A stretch of DNA of 64,000 bases. It comes from Nevskia sp. GTDB lineage: Bacteria; Pseudomonadota; Gammaproteobacteria; Nevskiales; Nevskiaceae. Position numbers and translations under genes: made by a program. This document shows positions 62,702 through 64,000 of the stretch, in pieces. Positions within the stretch are counted from its first letter, which is position 1. Each line of letters opens with the position of its first letter. The notes beneath the pieces are model-generated. The model was not told the origin of the DNA, made no database searches, and saw nothing but the letters and a program-made list of their open reading frames with translations. The stretch spans positions 1 through 64,000 of the forward strand of contig JARLJS010000022.1 in the NCBI GenBank assembly GCA_031291075.1, given 5' to 3'.

Positions 62702-64000
62702 TCAGGCGCTTTCCGCCTCCGGGATCTCCAGGCTGAAGCTCATGGCCGCGTCGTCGTAGGTGAACAGCTCGCCATAGCGGCCCCACATGGTGACGGCACG
62801 CAGGGTCTGCTCGGCGGCGCTGTCGCTGAGGTAGTCCTCCAGCTCGGACAGGAAGCGCACCGCCGGCGCGCGGTGGCCGGGGCGTTCGTCCAGCACGCTC
62901 TTGATGTGGGCGGCGAGGGGGATGCGGGTGAGCATCTGCTTGGCGAAGCTGACCTTGCGCGCCTGGGTGTCCGCCAGGGCGAACTGCTGGCCCAGCGGGG
63001 TGAGGTGCACGTCGCCCGTTTCCAGTTCGGCGTAGCCCAGCATCTGCAGCGACTCGGCCAGCGGGAACAGCTCGTCCACCTCCAGCGCCAGCGCTTGCGA
63101 CAGCGCCGGCATGTCGGCGCGGCCCTTGTAGGTTTCCGAGGCCAGGGTTTCGATCAGGCCGGCCATCAGGTTGGTCGACACCTCGGGGATGCGCTCGCCG
63201 ATCGACAACACCGTGGTCTTGCCGGCGCCGGCCTTGACCGTCATGCGGGCGTAGATGTCGTCCACCAGCTGGCGGAAGCGCGGATCGAGGCGGTTGCGCG
63301 GGTGCTTGAACGGCACCTTGATCTCCGCCACCACGCGGCCGGGGTTGGCGGAGAACACCAGGATGCGGTCGCACATGAACACCGCCTCCTCGATGTTGTG
63401 GGTCACCAGCAGCACCGACTTGATCGGCAGCTTGTTCTCCATCCACAGGTCGAGGAAGTCGGTGCGCAGGGTTTCCGCGGTCAGCACGTCGAGCGCGGAG
63501 AACGGCTCGTCCATCAGCAGGATGGTGGGGTTCATCACCAGCGCGCGCGCGAAGCCCACGCGCTGGCGCATGCCGCCGGACAGCTCGCGCGGATAAGCGT
63601 TGGCGAAGCCGTCCAGGCCGATCAGGTCGATGGCGCGCAAGGCGCGGTCGCGCATCTCGTCCGGCGGCAGGCCCTGCGCCTCCAGCCCGGCTTCCACGTT
63701 CTGCAGCACCGTCAGCCAGGGGAACAGGGCGAAGGACTGGAACACCATGGCGATGCCATCCGCCGGTCCGTGCAGTTTCTCGCCGCGGTAGACCACCTCG
63801 CCGTCGGAAGCGCGGATCAGGCCGGCCACGATGCGCAGCAGGGTGGACTTGCCGGAGCCGGAACGGCCCAGCAGGCCGACGATCTCGCCCTTGTGCAGGT
63901 TGAGGTTGACCGACTCCAGCACCACCAACGGGTCGCCGTGCGGGCGGCGGAAGTGCCGGCGTACGCCGCGCACCTCCAGCACGGTTTCGGCGGAGATGGG
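62702..64000 (-). CDS. ABC transporter ATPase, NrtD/TauB type, with AAA-associated C-terminal domain (5' end outside window)
   Basis: About 430 residues visible. The ABC domain has Walker A GRSGSGKST near 39, Q-loop VFQSFALFPW, signature LSGGMRQRVG, Walker B ILLMDEPFSALD and switch His in THNIEEA. It belongs to the nitrate/sulfonate/bicarbonate import family. Residues from about 275 on form an extra C-terminal AAA-associated domain (DUF/PF09821 type: ADMPALSQALALEVDELFPL and FLSELEDYLSDSAAEQTLRA), not found in plain NrtD. Reading continues open to the window edge beyond the GTG at 63982, so the true start is probably outside. No permease or binding protein is in view. Confidence 0.9.
   Translation of the reverse strand, partial: PISAETVLEVRGVRRHFRRPHGDPLVVLESVNLNLHKGEIVGLLGRSGSGKSTLLRIVAGLIRASDGEVVYRGEKLHGPADGIAMVFQSFALFPWLTVLQNVEAGLEAQGLPPDEMRDRALRAIDLIGLDGFANAYPRELSGGMRQRVGFARALVMNPTILLMDEPFSALDVLTAETLRTDFLDLWMENKLPIKSVLLVTHNIEEAVFMCDRILVFSANPGRVVAEIKVPFKHPRNRLDPRFRQLVDDIYARMTVKAGAGKTTVLSIGERIPEVSTNLMAGLIETLASETYKGRADMPALSQALALEVDELFPLAESLQMLGYAELETGDVHLTPLGQQFALADTQARKVSFAKQMLTRIPLAAHIKSVLDERPGHRAPAVRFLSELEDYLSDSAAEQTLRAVTMWGRYGELFTYDDAAMSFSLEIPEAESA

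Overview
This window is high-GC chromosomal DNA from a gammaproteobacterium. The best guess is the Nevskiales/Xanthomonadales neighbourhood. The grounds are a mutS gene of standard form, a DUF1302/DUF1329 outer-membrane pair, several acyl-CoA dehydrogenase, CaiB and SDR genes, an archaic Csu-type chaperone-usher pilus operon, and GTAGCCCGGATGGAG-type palindromic repeats. Species assignment is inference; no rRNA is present. Nothing looks like an intact prophage, IS element or CRISPR array.

Layout. 1-300: leader with a 95-bp tract of only G and C (possible assembly artefact). 0.3-5.5 kb: HMG-CoA synthase, an aldo/keto reductase bracketed by two palindromic repeats, an ECF42-type sigma factor translationally coupled to a YCII/DGPF protein, and a two-TM protein. 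5.6-6.7 kb: a DUF1778-GNAT toxin-antitoxin pair with a clear operator, followed by a remnant of a methionine aminopeptidase C-terminus. 6.9-11.4 kb: RIO-type kinase, HD-domain protein, GlxA/AraC regulator and a YadG/YadH-like ABC exporter. 11.8-15.6 kb: a very large GAF-4xPAS-HisKA-REC-Hpt hybrid kinase. 15.6-20 kb: TetR regulator with a perfect 18-bp operator beside an LCAD-type acyl-CoA dehydrogenase, then a CaiB CoA-transferase and an alpha/beta hydrolase, probably a lipid/CoA regulon. 20-24.2 kb: MgtC-like protein and an exosortase mini-cluster (a DUF6058-like protein, an exosortase with its Cys-Arg-His triad, a membrane partner), converging on a GH130-like propeller protein. 24.3-28.2 kb: SDR, histidine phosphatase and ACAD, divergent from a LysR gene with a palindrome over its own start codon. 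28.2-37.7 kb: D-aminoacylase-like amidohydrolase, MerR, DUF1302, ABC1 kinase, DUF1329, DUF2505 and DUF2970 proteins, then a 100-bp MITE-like element.

37.8-44.7 kb: DUF3617, MutS, tandem-Usp protein, exported hypothetical, class II DAHP synthase. 44.7-56.3 kb is one minus-strand block: a Csu-like pilus operon (three SCPU pilins, chaperone, usher, two-domain tip protein, in the order of Acinetobacter csuA/B-A-B-C-D-E) followed by a signalling operon (REC-EAL, PAS kinase, Rcp1-like regulator, REC-kinase-REC). It fits a surface-attachment module sitting next to its possible c-di-GMP/phosphorelay control. A 43-codon ORF with a good ribosome site lies just before the first pilin.

56.7-62.5 kb holds envelope and stress genes: peroxiredoxin, glycine-zipper lipoprotein, Gly/Tyr-rich exported protein, Spy-like protein with a Met/His/Cys tail, cold-shock protein, a protein of ten exact-length 13-residue repeats, an RNA-polymerase-omega-like protein away from the usual rpoZ locus, and a CsbD-like protein. 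The window closes with tRNA-Val(CAC) and an ABC ATPase with an AAA-associated C-terminal domain whose start lies outside the window.

The strongest leads for new biology are the 13-residue repeat protein with its small partner, the omega paralogue in a stress-gene island, the exosortase mini-cluster without a visible substrate, and the pilus leader ORF. Two unrelated repeat elements also appear to supply the stop codons of the genes they abut.
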